Translations under genes and position numbers: made by a program
Origin: CAZOKO01 sp964580455
GTDB lineage: Bacteria; Desulfobacterota; WTBG01
Direction: 5' to 3'
Assembly (NCBI GenBank): GCA_964580455.1
Contig: CAZOKO010000013.1
Coordinates: 1-37,396 of the forward strand
Length of the DNA stretch: 37,396 nt
The notes under the pieces: model-generated
What the model was told of the DNA's origin: nothing
Seen by the model: only the letters and a program-made list of their open reading frames with translations
The model's database searches: none
Part shown: in pieces, positions 15,757 through 23,823 of the stretch
Numbering within the stretch: position 1 is the first letter of the stretch
Layout of the letters: every line of letters begins with the position of its first letter

Positions 15757-16488
15757 ATGCAGTTTAACATTATTACAATATTTCCCGAGATGTTTGGTGA
15801 TCCTTTTGAAGTCAGCATCTTGAAGCGGGCACAGGAAAAGGGTCTCATAGAAATTGAGCTTTATAATCTAAGGGATTACTGTAAGGATAAACATCGGGTA
15901 ACGGATGATCTCCCCTATGGTGGGGGTGTAGGTATGGTTATGAAGCCAGAACCACTTATTGCGGCTATCGAGGCGGTAAAGTCTTCACAGCCTGAAGTGA
16001 GAACGTTATTGATGACCCCCCAGGGGAAAAAATTTGAACAGAATAATGCTGTGAGGCTGGCACAATATTCTTCCCTTACCCTGGTCTGTGGTCGTTATGA
16101 AGGTATAGACGAGAGAGTAAGGGGTTTTGTGGATGAGGAGATTTCTATTGGTGATTACATTTTAACCGGAGGAGAGGTGGCTTCTATGGTGGTGATTGAG
16201 GCCGTAGCCAGATTGATTCCGGGGGTTTTAGGTGATGCTGATTCCCTTCAGGAGGAGTCTTTTAATATGCCTATGTTAGAGGCTCCTCAATACACACGCC
16301 CCAGAGTTTTTAAGGGCAGGGAAGTACCAGAGGTTTTATTGTCTGGGAACCATTCAGAGATTGAACAGTGGAGACGTCAGCAGGCACTGAAGAGAACAAA
16401 GGAAAGAAGACCCGATTTATTGTCCAAGATTGATGCTCTCGTAAAAAGTCAAAAATCGAGTCACTCCCGTGAAAGTGGGAGTACATAA
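15757..16488 (+). CDS. trmD: tRNA (guanine37-N1)-methyltransferase TrmD
   Basis: Methylates G37 next to the anticodon in tRNAs that read CNN codons, preventing frameshifts. It is a SPOUT trefoil-knot enzyme: LLMTPQGKKF, CGRYEGIDERV and SIGDYILTGGEVA form the AdoMet knot, and the C-terminal domain contains YTRPRVFKGREVPEVLLSGNH. ATG 15757 gives the family start MQFNIITIFPEMF; in-frame TTG 15748 and GTG 15754 are alternatives, and none has a good ribosome site. The last 15 or so residues (from VKSQKSS) and the stop are coded by a 119-bp palindromic element (16439-16557) inserted at the 3' end, so this tail is not ancestral. Confidence 0.95.
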   Translation: MQFNIITIFPEMFGDPFEVSILKRAQEKGLIEIELYNLRDYCKDKHRVTDDLPYGGGVGMVMKPEPLIAAIEAVKSSQPEVRTLLMTPQGKKFEQNNAVRLAQYSSLTLVCGRYEGIDERVRGFVDEEISIGDYILTGGEVASMVVIEAVARLIPGVLGDADSLQEESFNMPMLEAPQYTRPRVFKGREVPEVLLSGNHSEIEQWRRQQALKRTKERRPDLLSKIDALVKSQKSSHSRESGST

Positions 16489-16557
16489 CAACCTGAGATT
16501 AATGGATTCCTGCTTTCGCAGGAATGACAAATAAGGAGCAATTCAGACTTTTTACGA
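16439..16557. mobile_element. MITE-like palindromic element with 12-bp terminal inverted repeats
   Basis: The ends TCGTAAAAAGTC (16439-16450) and GACTTTTTACGA (16546-16557) are perfect inverted repeats. Inside, GTCACTCCCGTGAAAGTGGGA pairs imperfectly with a right arm ending TTTCGCAGGAATGAC. It has no coding capacity. It overlaps the 3' end of trmD and supplies its stop codon (16486-16488). A related half copy is at 23011-23055. No clear target-site duplication was identified. Confidence 0.75.
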
Positions 16558-16641
16558 ATACGTCAAGATTGACCATTGAGAAAAGATAATTATTTTAATA
16601 GGATGTAGGAATCCAGAGACGTTAAGTGAGGAGATTAAGAA

Positions 16642-16992
16642 ATGAATATCATTGACCAGATTGAAAAAGATCAGATGAGAACAGATCTACCCTCTTTTAG
16701 ATCCGGTGATACTGTCAAAGTTCATGTACGGATAAAAGAAGCTGAAAAGGAGAGAGTTCAGATATTTGAGGGAGTTGTTATAAAAAAGAAAAAAGGTGGT
16801 GTAAGGGCTAGTTTTACTGTCAGGAAGATCTCCTACGGGGTTGGTGTCGAAAGGATATTCCCTCTTCATTCACCGACTGTCGAAAAGGTTGAAGTGATTC
16901 AGCGGGGTAGGGTTAGACGATCAAGACTTTATTATTTGAGAGGCTTAAAAGGAAAAGCAGCAAGGATTAAGGAAAGACAGGTTGTAAGATAA
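16642..16992 (+). CDS. rplS: 50S ribosomal protein L19
   Basis: 116 aa, normal L19 length. Family features are FRSGDTVKVHVRI near the start, RVQIFEGVVIKKK, SYGVGVERIFPLHSP and the C-terminal VRRSRLYYLRGLKGKAARIKE. A GAGGAG site precedes the ATG by about 9-11 bases. It sits 153 bp after trmD; the gap is mostly the palindromic element, which may form a strong RNA hairpin between the two genes. Confidence 0.97.
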   Translation: MNIIDQIEKDQMRTDLPSFRSGDTVKVHVRIKEAEKERVQIFEGVVIKKKKGGVRASFTVRKISYGVGVERIFPLHSPTVEKVEVIQRGRVRRSRLYYLRGLKGKAARIKERQVVR

Positions 16993-17027
16993 TAAATGTT
17001 TTGCACAGATAAATCCTCGGGGTTGAT

Positions 17028-17678
17028 ATGATTAAGCACCATCCTGATGAGCCCCAAAGTTTTTTCCTGCCAGAAAATTTATTGTACGAGAAGGGCTATC
17101 GTTATATTGCAGGTGTAGATGAAGTTGGTCGAGGCCCCTTGGCCGGTCCTGTTATGGCAGCGGCAGTAGTTCTTCCCCCCTCTTGTGAACTTCCCGGTAT
17201 TGCTGATTCCAAGAAATTGACCCCCCTTAAGAGGGAAAGGTTGTATGCTGATATCTTTAAGGTAGCTCTTTCAGTAGGCATCGGGAGGGTTGATCAGATA
17301 GAAATTGATCAAATCAACATTCTTCAAGCCAGCTTGAAAGCGATGGCCATAGCTTTAAACAACCTTTCTTGCTCGGTTGAATATGTGCTGGTTGATGGCA
17401 TATTTTCTGTTGCTATAGACATTCCTCAGATGACAGTTAAGAAAGGAGATAGTCTCAGCGTACTCATTGCTGCAGCCTCCATAGTGGCAAAAGTGACCCG
17501 TGATAAAATTATGGAGGAGTATCATAATCAGTATCCCTGGTATAATTTTGCTCGCAACAAAGGTTATGGGACAAAAGAGCATCTTGATGCTCTTAAAAGG
17601 TATGGTTATTCCCCTCTTCATCGGAAGACATTCAAAGGAGTAACGGAGCGCACTCTCAACCTGCTTCAGGAATTATGA
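17028..17678 (+). CDS. rnhB: Ribonuclease HII
   Basis: Cleaves RNA-DNA hybrids and starts removal of single ribonucleotides from DNA. The catalytic motif GVDEVGRGPLAGPV carries Asp31-Glu32; YVLVDGIF holds a further acidic residue; SIVAKVTRD and YGTKEHLDALKRYG are family motifs. 216 aa is typical. It keeps its usual place after rplS (35 bp gap) and is followed after 1 bp by yraN, so the two are likely cotranscribed. Confidence 0.95.
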   Translation: MIKHHPDEPQSFFLPENLLYEKGYRYIAGVDEVGRGPLAGPVMAAAVVLPPSCELPGIADSKKLTPLKRERLYADIFKVALSVGIGRVDQIEIDQINILQASLKAMAIALNNLSCSVEYVLVDGIFSVAIDIPQMTVKKGDSLSVLIAAASIVAKVTRDKIMEEYHNQYPWYNFARNKGYGTKEHLDALKRYGYSPLHRKTFKGVTERTLNLLQEL

Positions 17679-17679
17679 T

Positions 17680-18054
17680 ATGAGTGAGGAGAGAAAAAGC
17701 CTGGGGAAAAAAGGAGAAGACATAGCGGTCTCTTACTTAAAGGAGAGACAGGGCTATAGAATTTTGCGCAGAAATTACCGGTGTGTTTTAGGTGAGATGG
17801 ATATTATTGCAAAAGATAGGGATGTGCTTTCCTTTGTTGAGGTTAAGACCAGAGGGTCTGCACGTTTCGGAATTCCTCAGGAGAGCGTAAATAAAAAGAA
17901 ACAGCATAAGCTCTCAAAGGTTGCTCTGGAGTTTATTAACAGGTATAAGGTTCATCATACAAAAGCTCGTTTCGATGTAGTTGCTGTTTATCTCCTTCCG
18001 CACGAGGAAAAAATAGAATTAATCAAGGATGCCTTTGAACTGACTTTGCATTGA
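17680..18054 (+). CDS. YraN/UPF0102 family endonuclease-like protein
   Basis: 124 aa, about the usual length of UPF0102. The Holliday-junction-resolvase-like nuclease core is visible: GEMDIIAKD (Asp41) and FVEVKTR (Glu54, Lys56). Its role is poorly known, perhaps DNA repair or uptake. It begins one base after the rnhB stop, a common arrangement, and ends the operon; a terminator follows at 18152. Confidence 0.9.
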   Translation: MSEERKSLGKKGEDIAVSYLKERQGYRILRRNYRCVLGEMDIIAKDRDVLSFVEVKTRGSARFGIPQESVNKKKQHKLSKVALEFINRYKVHHTKARFDVVAVYLLPHEEKIELIKDAFELTLH

Positions 18055-18151
18055 TTTCAAGAGTGATCTCGATCCTGCCGTACTCCTTTCCAGATCATTT
18101 CTCTTGATGATATAGTATATTTGAATATCGGATGTCGAACAAATAATTATT

Positions 18152-18188
18152 AAATGACGAAGGTTTGTTCTTTGTCATTTATTTTTTC
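18152..18188 (+). terminator. Rho-independent terminator after yraN
   Basis: 11-bp stem AAATGACGAAG/CTTTGTCATTT (one G-U) with a 7-nt loop, followed by ATTTTTTC. It ends the ffh-to-yraN unit. 18189-18287 has no other feature that I can see. Confidence 0.75.
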
Positions 18189-18287
18189 ATTCATAATTCC
18201 TTATTTGGTGTTCTGCAGTTCAAAAACAGATTCGCAAGTTTGAATTTTTCAAAAAGATAAAGTGTTGCGAAATTCCGTTAAATCGTT

Positions 18288-19307
18288 ATGACAAAACGCA
18301 AAGCCTTGGCCCTTTACTCCGGTGGTCTTGATAGTATCCTGGCCTGCAGGGTCATCATGAATCAGGGGATAGAAGTAAAAGCCCTCCATTTTATTACGCC
18401 CTTTTTTGGGTACGATAAAAAGGGCAGAGAAGATGAAGTGAGGGATTACTCCTTCGCGCACTATGGGATTAAACTTGAGATAGTTGATGTAAGTCATGAT
18501 TATTTGGAAATTGTTAAACATCCAAAGCATGGATATGGGAAAAATCTTAATCCCTGTATGGATTGTAAAATCTTTTTGATATCTAAAGCCAGGAAATTGC
18601 TTGATGAGGAAGGGGCATCTTTTCTTATCACTGGTGAGGTGTTGGGGCAACGGCCCATGTCACAAAGACGTGATGCGATGAGAATTATTGAAAGAGATTC
18701 AGGAACTGAGGGGATTTTACTTAGACCCTTGTGTGCCAAGCATTTAAAACCTACCATCCCTGAGGAGCGAGGGTGGGTGGATAGAGATAAGCTCTTAAAT
18801 TTTAAAGGAAGAGGAAGGAAATCACAGATGATGTTGGCTGAGCAGTTGGGGATTGAAGGATACCCTACTCCGGCAGGAGGTTGCATCTTAACTGACTCTA
18901 AGATTTCTGCCAGGATCCGGCGGTTGCTTAATAATTGCGCTGATGTTAGCATTGAAGATCTACTATTGACAAAGGTGGGCAGGCATTTTGCACTGGCGGA
19001 GGAGACTCTTTTAGTAGTAGGAAGATTTGAGAGAGAGAACAGACAGATAGAACAACTGAGTCGAAGAGGAGATATCCTGCTTGAGTTATCAGAGAATCCA
19101 GGACCTCTCAGTCTTTTGAGGGGTCCCTGTACTCCTACAATCCTAAAGATTGCTGTCTCCATAACAGTTAGGTATAGTAAAGCCAGGGAAGATAAGCGGG
19201 TGGAAGTAGCATACAGAGAAGAAGGAAACCATCTTACTCAAGAGATTAGAGCAGACCCCATTTCAGACCAGGATCTTGAGAATTACAGGATAGGGAACTT
19301 AGCTTAA
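18288..19307 (+). CDS. PP-loop ATPase related to tRNA thiolation enzymes
   Basis: 339 aa with an N-terminal PP-loop SGGLDS (residues 11-16), as in MnmA/ThiI-type enzymes that adenylate a tRNA base before sulfur transfer. NPCMDCK and GGCIL supply conserved cysteines that may carry sulfur or metal. TGEVLGQRPMSQRRDAM and LLRPL are typical of the homologues often annotated tRNA (5-methylaminomethyl-2-thiouridylate)-methyltransferase, a name that probably overstates what is known. The C-terminal third has no domain I recognise. The stop codon lies in a small palindrome (CTTAAGC-TTT-GCTTAAG, 19303-19319). It is alone between a terminator and a convergent gene. Confidence 0.75.
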   Translation: MTKRKALALYSGGLDSILACRVIMNQGIEVKALHFITPFFGYDKKGREDEVRDYSFAHYGIKLEIVDVSHDYLEIVKHPKHGYGKNLNPCMDCKIFLISKARKLLDEEGASFLITGEVLGQRPMSQRRDAMRIIERDSGTEGILLRPLCAKHLKPTIPEERGWVDRDKLLNFKGRGRKSQMMLAEQLGIEGYPTPAGGCILTDSKISARIRRLLNNCADVSIEDLLLTKVGRHFALAEETLLVVGRFERENRQIEQLSRRGDILLELSENPGPLSLLRGPCTPTILKIAVSITVRYSKAREDKRVEVAYREEGNHLTQEIRADPISDQDLENYRIGNLA

Positions 19308-19391
19308 GCTTTGCTTAAGTGGAGTGTTGCAACTTCAAACTTACCCATGCCCATCATTCCAATATTCCAGTTGTGAGCGCAGCGGACTAAA

Positions 19392-19838
19392 TTATTCTTC
19401 TGACAAGGATGAAAGATAATCATCTTTTAGCAAACACTGTTTGCTAAATCTGTTTTTTAAACGGTAGGTAAGAAAATAAGCCATAGGCTTTACCGGATTA
19501 AAGATATGATCGAAGATGAGATGTTGTGTAAATCCGACGCCTGCTGCGATAATAAAGATGTTGTAATCTGAGATGACGATGATAATCGCAATGAGTATAA
19601 GATATTCATAAGCATGAAGTAACAAGTAGAATCGTTCATACTTTGCCCCGTAGCTATAGTTAAAAAACTGTTTTAGATTTAGATTCCAGCCGGTGTCCCT
19701 GACGTAATCAAAAAAGTGATCTACATCTACCAGGATGCCGACAAGAAAACAGATAAATGCAGCGAAGAAGGATTTGAAAATGAGATAAAAAACCAGACTA
19801 AACCCTAAAGAAACGGCAGTGTGATATTTTAGTTTAAT
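19392..19838 (-). CDS. Membrane protein resembling membrane-bound metal-dependent hydrolases; apparent ATT start
   Basis: The reading frame codes 148 aa and opens after a TGA with no ATG, GTG or TTG before the conserved-looking part. The best start is ATT at 19838-19836, with AAAGGA eight bases upstream. The protein begins IKLKYHTAVSLGF and has several hydrophobic helices. Histidine and acidic positions resemble YdjM/DUF457-type proteins: H6, VDVDHFFDY (D38, D40, H41), HAYE (H75, E78) and HLIFDH (H106, D110, H111). Starting at the internal TTG 19625 would lose the first half with H6 and the VDVDH motif. Either ATT is a true rare start, as in infC, or an ATG has mutated. Family assignment is tentative. 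Confidence 0.65.
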   Translation of the reverse strand: MKLKYHTAVSLGFSLVFYLIFKSFFAAFICFLVGILVDVDHFFDYVRDTGWNLNLKQFFNYSYGAKYERFYLLLHAYEYLILIAIIIVISDYNIFIIAAGVGFTQHLIFDHIFNPVKPMAYFLTYRLKNRFSKQCLLKDDYLSSLSEE

Positions 19839-19947
19839 GGTAAAATTCCTTTCTGTATTTTCTGGTCACTTGCATTTAATTTAGATTTGTGATTATATGT
19901 TTAACATAGCATGAAGCATTTTTATTTTTCAAATTATTTTTGGATGA

Positions 19948-20349
19948 ATGATGCTCTTAAAACTTATTCTTATATTTACTATTGTTCCCTTCATTGAACT
20001 CTTTCTCTTGATTGAACTCGGTACCCGTATAGGGACGTTCAATACCATTGTTGTGATAGTGGTCACGGGTGTTATAGGTGCTTTTATGGCGAGGATGGCA
20101 GGCCTTAATGTGTTGTTCAAAATCCAGGAGAATCTACGCGAAGGCATATTCCCCAGAGATGAGTTTTTTGACGGGATATTAATCTTAATTGGTGGTGTTT
20201 TACTTCTAACGCCGGGTTTGCTTACAGATGCTTTAGGGTTTTTCCTCTTGATTCCTTTTGGGCAGGCAGTAATGAAGAAATTTTTGAAAGAAATTATGAG
20301 AAAAAAAATAGACAGAGGTGAAATCACCTTTTGGGGAGGTGGTTTATAA
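19948..20349 (+). CDS. fxsA: FxsA family membrane protein
   Basis: 133 aa. FxsA is a small inner-membrane protein; in E. coli, overproduction relieves exclusion of phage T7 by F plasmid. The family pattern is clear: PFIELFLLIELGTRIGTFNTI, a second helix GVIGAFMARMAGL, then FDGILILIGGVLLLTPGLLTDALGF. The C-terminal tail is basic. ATG 19948 is followed at once by another ATG. No strong ribosome site is visible. Neighbours give no functional hint. Confidence 0.9.
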   Translation: MMLLKLILIFTIVPFIELFLLIELGTRIGTFNTIVVIVVTGVIGAFMARMAGLNVLFKIQENLREGIFPRDEFFDGILILIGGVLLLTPGLLTDALGFFLLIPFGQAVMKKFLKEIMRKKIDRGEITFWGGGL

Positions 20350-20439
20350 CATCTCGGGAATCAAACAACTTGTAGAAGCAAAAGGTGTTTTTCTTTAGCT
20401 CACTTTTGGTACTTTTAACTTCAAACTTGCCCTTGTCCA

Positions 20440-22863
20440 CTATTCCAATTGTTCTTTTTTGCCATCCTTGGATTTTTTTATCAATCCCTTTATCAGGTTT
20501 TCCAGAGCCTTCTTTTTGTCCTGCCTTTTATCGCTGTCTATATCTTCCTCTTTTTTAAGGATAATATCTATAATCATCTCAGAAATATTTTTGATAGTCG
20601 AGGAAGCTGGCATGACCACTACCTCATCAGTTGGTCCTTTGATGGCTAATGCAAGGACTGTCCATCCCCTCTCATCTTTAAAATATTTGGTTAATGTTTC
20701 ATTAGCTATCTGCTCAGAGAGTTGAGGTGAAAGCCTCATTTCTAAAGAAAGATCTAAATATGAATCCAGGCTGATGGTTCCTTTGGGATAGAGCTCAATT
20801 TCTTTTCCTTTCAGGCTGCTTTCAGTGTGTATAAGACCATCTGTTATCTTGAAAGTTCCCTGAGATTGATCAAAGCTGAGTGTGCCCAGATTTCCCACCT
20901 TAATAAAGGAAGCAAAAGATTGGAGAGACTCTAAACCGGAGATTTTCCCATTTTCAATGTGAATATTTCCTTCCCCTTTGAGATGTTTCTTGAAGGTGTC
21001 TGATGTTGTCCCACTGCCTCTAAGATCCATGGCAAGATCCGTGATTCCGTATATATTCTCTTGTAAATCTGGTGCAAAGGAAGTAATTATGGGATTGAGT
21101 TGAAGGTTGTCCCCTGCAAGCTGAAGGTTGTAATCTAACCCCTTAACTGAAAGATCAATAAGCCCTTTAAGCTGGAGCGACCCACCTTCTGGAGCTCCTT
21201 TTAAGGATTCCAGATGGAATCTATTATCATCTAAGCGGCACCTGGCTTTTACATCAGAAAGGTGTATGTTTTTATAGCTAATGTGTTTGATGGATACATC
21301 TGCCTGAATTTTTGCGTTGTTAAAATTGAAAGGTTCCATCTCCTCACGCTCTTCTTCCTCATCTTCTTCTTGTGCCGTTTCTCCAATATTATCTACTTCT
21401 TCCAGACATGAGATGATATCATCAATAGTAAGAGAAGGGGAAGTAAAGTTGAGTTCTGCTGTGAGAGGTCCCTGGAGATAGTTATTTATTCTGCCCTTTA
21501 GTGTAAGGGGGGAGTTTTGAAAAGTAGTTTTAAGATGCTCGATTGTTATATTGTGGCCGCCAAATAAGATTTTCCCATCAACCTGAGTTTTAAGATGAGG
21601 TAACCGCCTTGATTTTATTTTGAGTTTATCAATGAGTAAATATCCGTTTATTCTAAGGTCTTCCGGGTTTTTCGGGCTGAGTTTGATTGAGAGGTTTGCT
21701 CCCGTTGTTCCGGATGAGGAGAAATCCCCATCACCAGGTATGAAGTCTTGAGGGAGGGAGTCGAGGATGTTTTGTGCCTGGAGATTTTCTGTGTTAGCTG
21801 TCAGGTTAATGAAAGGATCAGTTTTACATGTTTCTATTTCTCCGACCAGGGAGAGTTTTACCTTTTGGATAGTTGCATCACAGTCCTCAAGCAAAAGAGT
21901 ATCAGAAGAAGACTTATAGGATAAACGATGGTCCAAATCGACAGTGATGTTCCGCAGATTGTCGATAAAGGTGTCAGGTGGCTCATCATCTGATGTATTG
22001 GCAGACGAAAGCGTAAAATCTCTGAGGGAAATCAGGCCTTGAGAAGAAAAGTCTAATGACCTGTTGGCAGTAATGGTAAGATCTAGTGAACAATAACCTT
22101 TAAGGAGGGTGAAAGGCAGCTCCGGGAAGTAAGGGGTAAATTGGGTTGTATCCAGTGGGGTAAGCTGAACCTTTGATTCTACCTCTTTACGCAAAGGATC
22201 TATGAGTGCTTTTAGCTTAAGGAAAGATGGAGGAGTAGATACAATTTCTGCGGAGAGGTTTAAGGGGAAGGAAGAGACCAGGGAGAAATCTGAGGCACGG
22301 ATGTTGATATTTTTTACAGTGAGTTTAAACGGTGGGGAGGAAGTTTTTAAATAGTCCGTGAAAGTGAGTCCTCCATTTTTGACATTCAGTTGGGTTACAA
22401 TAAAGGATAAAGTGGTTTCTGGCAAGACCGTATCCGTCTTACCCTTATCTATTTCCCTTTTTGTCGCTTCGGGCGCATCCTTAATGAAGTTGTAGTTCCC
22501 CTCTCTATCTCTTGTCAGGTCGATATGAGGTTGATGAAGTGTAATTTCATCTATAATGATCTTTTTGGACAGAAGTGGGAGGAGACGGCAATGGAGAACC
22601 ATCTCCTGGCTCTGAAAAAATACGGTTTCTTTGCTCAATGTGGGATCGTAAATGGAAATATCTTTTAATTCAATTGTTCCCGTAAGACCCACATCTATTT
22701 TTTTAAAGGATATTGTATGTTTTATGATTTCTTCCAGTTTGGGAATAACCAGCACATCGATTGTTTGGGGTATAAGGTAGGATTTAACCAGAAAAGACAT
22801 ACCAATAATAATAAGTAGGAATATTGCAAGAAGTATTAATGTGAGTTTTTTCCAGCTTTTCAT
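20440..22863 (-). CDS. AsmA-like / DUF748 envelope protein
   Basis: 807 aa with one N-terminal transmembrane helix (about residues 7-27), followed by a long beta-rich periplasmic region. Features seen are the early IKHTISFKKIDVGLTGTIELKDISIYDP, repeated DISI/LTVKNINI/LKLKAL strand patterns, an acidic insert EEDEEEEREEMEP near 500, and a C-terminal AsmA-type segment (GITDLAMDLRGSGTTSDTFKKHLKGEGNIHIENGKI). Family members are bridge-like proteins proposed to move lipids between membranes. It is monocistronic on the minus strand and convergent with fxsA. Confidence 0.8.
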   Translation of the reverse strand: MKSWKKLTLILLAIFLLIIIGMSFLVKSYLIPQTIDVLVIPKLEEIIKHTISFKKIDVGLTGTIELKDISIYDPTLSKETVFFQSQEMVLHCRLLPLLSKKIIIDEITLHQPHIDLTRDREGNYNFIKDAPEATKREIDKGKTDTVLPETTLSFIVTQLNVKNGGLTFTDYLKTSSPPFKLTVKNINIRASDFSLVSSFPLNLSAEIVSTPPSFLKLKALIDPLRKEVESKVQLTPLDTTQFTPYFPELPFTLLKGYCSLDLTITANRSLDFSSQGLISLRDFTLSSANTSDDEPPDTFIDNLRNITVDLDHRLSYKSSSDTLLLEDCDATIQKVKLSLVGEIETCKTDPFINLTANTENLQAQNILDSLPQDFIPGDGDFSSSGTTGANLSIKLSPKNPEDLRINGYLLIDKLKIKSRRLPHLKTQVDGKILFGGHNITIEHLKTTFQNSPLTLKGRINNYLQGPLTAELNFTSPSLTIDDIISCLEEVDNIGETAQEEDEEEEREEMEPFNFNNAKIQADVSIKHISYKNIHLSDVKARCRLDDNRFHLESLKGAPEGGSLQLKGLIDLSVKGLDYNLQLAGDNLQLNPIITSFAPDLQENIYGITDLAMDLRGSGTTSDTFKKHLKGEGNIHIENGKISGLESLQSFASFIKVGNLGTLSFDQSQGTFKITDGLIHTESSLKGKEIELYPKGTISLDSYLDLSLEMRLSPQLSEQIANETLTKYFKDERGWTVLALAIKGPTDEVVVMPASSTIKNISEMIIDIILKKEEDIDSDKRQDKKKALENLIKGLIKKSKDGKKEQLE

Positions 22864-23010
22864 GTGATATTGTTTTCTGTTTAAATTTTAAAACAATTAT
22901 GATACTTTAAAACACTTTTGTTTGTATTGAAATGTGAGCAGTTTGAAATACATAGCATATAACCTTGCTCAATGCAATTTTAATTATAAAGTATCTAATT
23001 AAAAATAAAT

Positions 23011-23055
23011 CGTCATTCCCGCTTTCGCTGGAGTGACTCGGTTTTTGACTTTTTG
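23011..23055. repeat. Half copy of the trmD-associated palindromic element
   Basis: On the minus strand this matches the left half of 16439-16557: GCAAAAAGTCAAAAACCGAG, then TCACTCCAGCGAAAGCGGGA, compared with GTAAAAAGTCAAAAATCGAG, then TCACTCCCGTGAAAGTGGGA. The opposite terminal repeat is absent, so it is a partial element. It lies in the spacer between the AsmA-like gene and the PTS gene (22864-23179), which has no other supported feature. Confidence 0.75.
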
Positions 23056-23179
23056 CAAAACAGATAAGTTTGGTTTCATTCTTCGTGGTTATATTTGTTT
23101 TGGTTGCGGCTTTGTTGCATTGTGGTCTTTGTGGTGAATAATTGTAATTTAGTGTGCGATTCATTTGAGGTTTTAAGTG

Positions 23180-23647
23180 ATGGATAAAGAAGTGGATGTC
23201 AGGGATTATATTCAAAAAGAGTTTGTAAATTTGAATCTCATTTCGGGGAGAAAAGAGGATGCTATAAAGGAACTTGCGCAATTGGTGGAGAATGCTCAGG
23301 AGATTGCTGATTTTGAGCACTTCCTTAAAGATGTCTTTGAGCGGGAGCGACTGGAGACGACAGGAATAGGAGATGAAATAGCCATTCCTCATGCCCGTAC
23401 AGATGTCGTAAGTCAATTGATTATTGCTGTTGGAAGATCAACTCATGGTGTGGAATTTAAAAGTTTGGACGGAAGGAAGGTTAAACTCATCTTTCTGGTG
23501 GGGACACCAAAAGGTAGTGTGAGTCACTACTTGAAGATCCTGGCACAGCTCACCCGATTATTAAAGAAAGAACCCTTTAGAGAAAAACTGCTTGAAGCAC
23601 AGGATGGGGAGATGGTAGTGAAACTCTTTAGGGGGAGTGAGGATTAA
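23180..23647 (+). CDS. PTS EIIA domain protein (fructose/nitrogen-PTS type)
   Basis: 155 aa single-domain EIIA (PF00359 type). The phosphoacceptor histidine is His71 in the motif GDEIAIPHARTD; VGTPKGSVSHYLKILAQLTRLL is the usual helix that follows. Without an attached EIIB or EIIC domain it is more likely regulatory (PtsN-like) than part of a sugar transporter. ATG 23180 is preferred over GTG 23177, based on spacing from TGAGG. A ClC channel follows 176 bp downstream across a repeat spacer; PtsN proteins regulate K+ transport in enterobacteria, so the nearby K+ and Cl- transport genes are suggestive only. Confidence 0.85.
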   Translation: MDKEVDVRDYIQKEFVNLNLISGRKEDAIKELAQLVENAQEIADFEHFLKDVFERERLETTGIGDEIAIPHARTDVVSQLIIAVGRSTHGVEFKSLDGRKVKLIFLVGTPKGSVSHYLKILAQLTRLLKKEPFREKLLEAQDGEMVVKLFRGSED

Positions 23648-23660
23648 ATGGCAGTGTGCT

Positions 23661-23734
23661 GGATACTGGATTAGACGATTGTGGATTTTGGATTGAAAAC
23701 CTAAAATTTGATAATCCCCCTTTGGCAAAGGGGG
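23661..23734. repeat. Heptamer words and a C/G-rich palindrome after the PTS gene
   Basis: 23661-23695 reads ggatact, ggattag, acgattg, tggattt, tggattg, again in 7-bp register. 23716-23734 is a perfect hairpin CCCCCTTT-GGC-AAAGGGGG, a dispersed-repeat type; no T run follows. Confidence 0.7.
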
Positions 23735-23823
23735 GAATAATAAGTTGTAGAAATTACTAAACGTTTATTTTAAAACTTTAGCCACTTACAATTGACCAGG
23801 ATTATTCTTAAGGAGAATATTTT

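Noticed and set aside
22907..23416. 169-codon minus-strand frame before the PTS gene
   Set aside because: It is antisense to the PTS coding region and crosses the half palindromic element; the SHSSESGN string comes from the repeat.
23716..23734. Terminator after the PTS gene
   Set aside because: A strong stem with no T run on the plus strand; it looks like a dispersed palindromic repeat.
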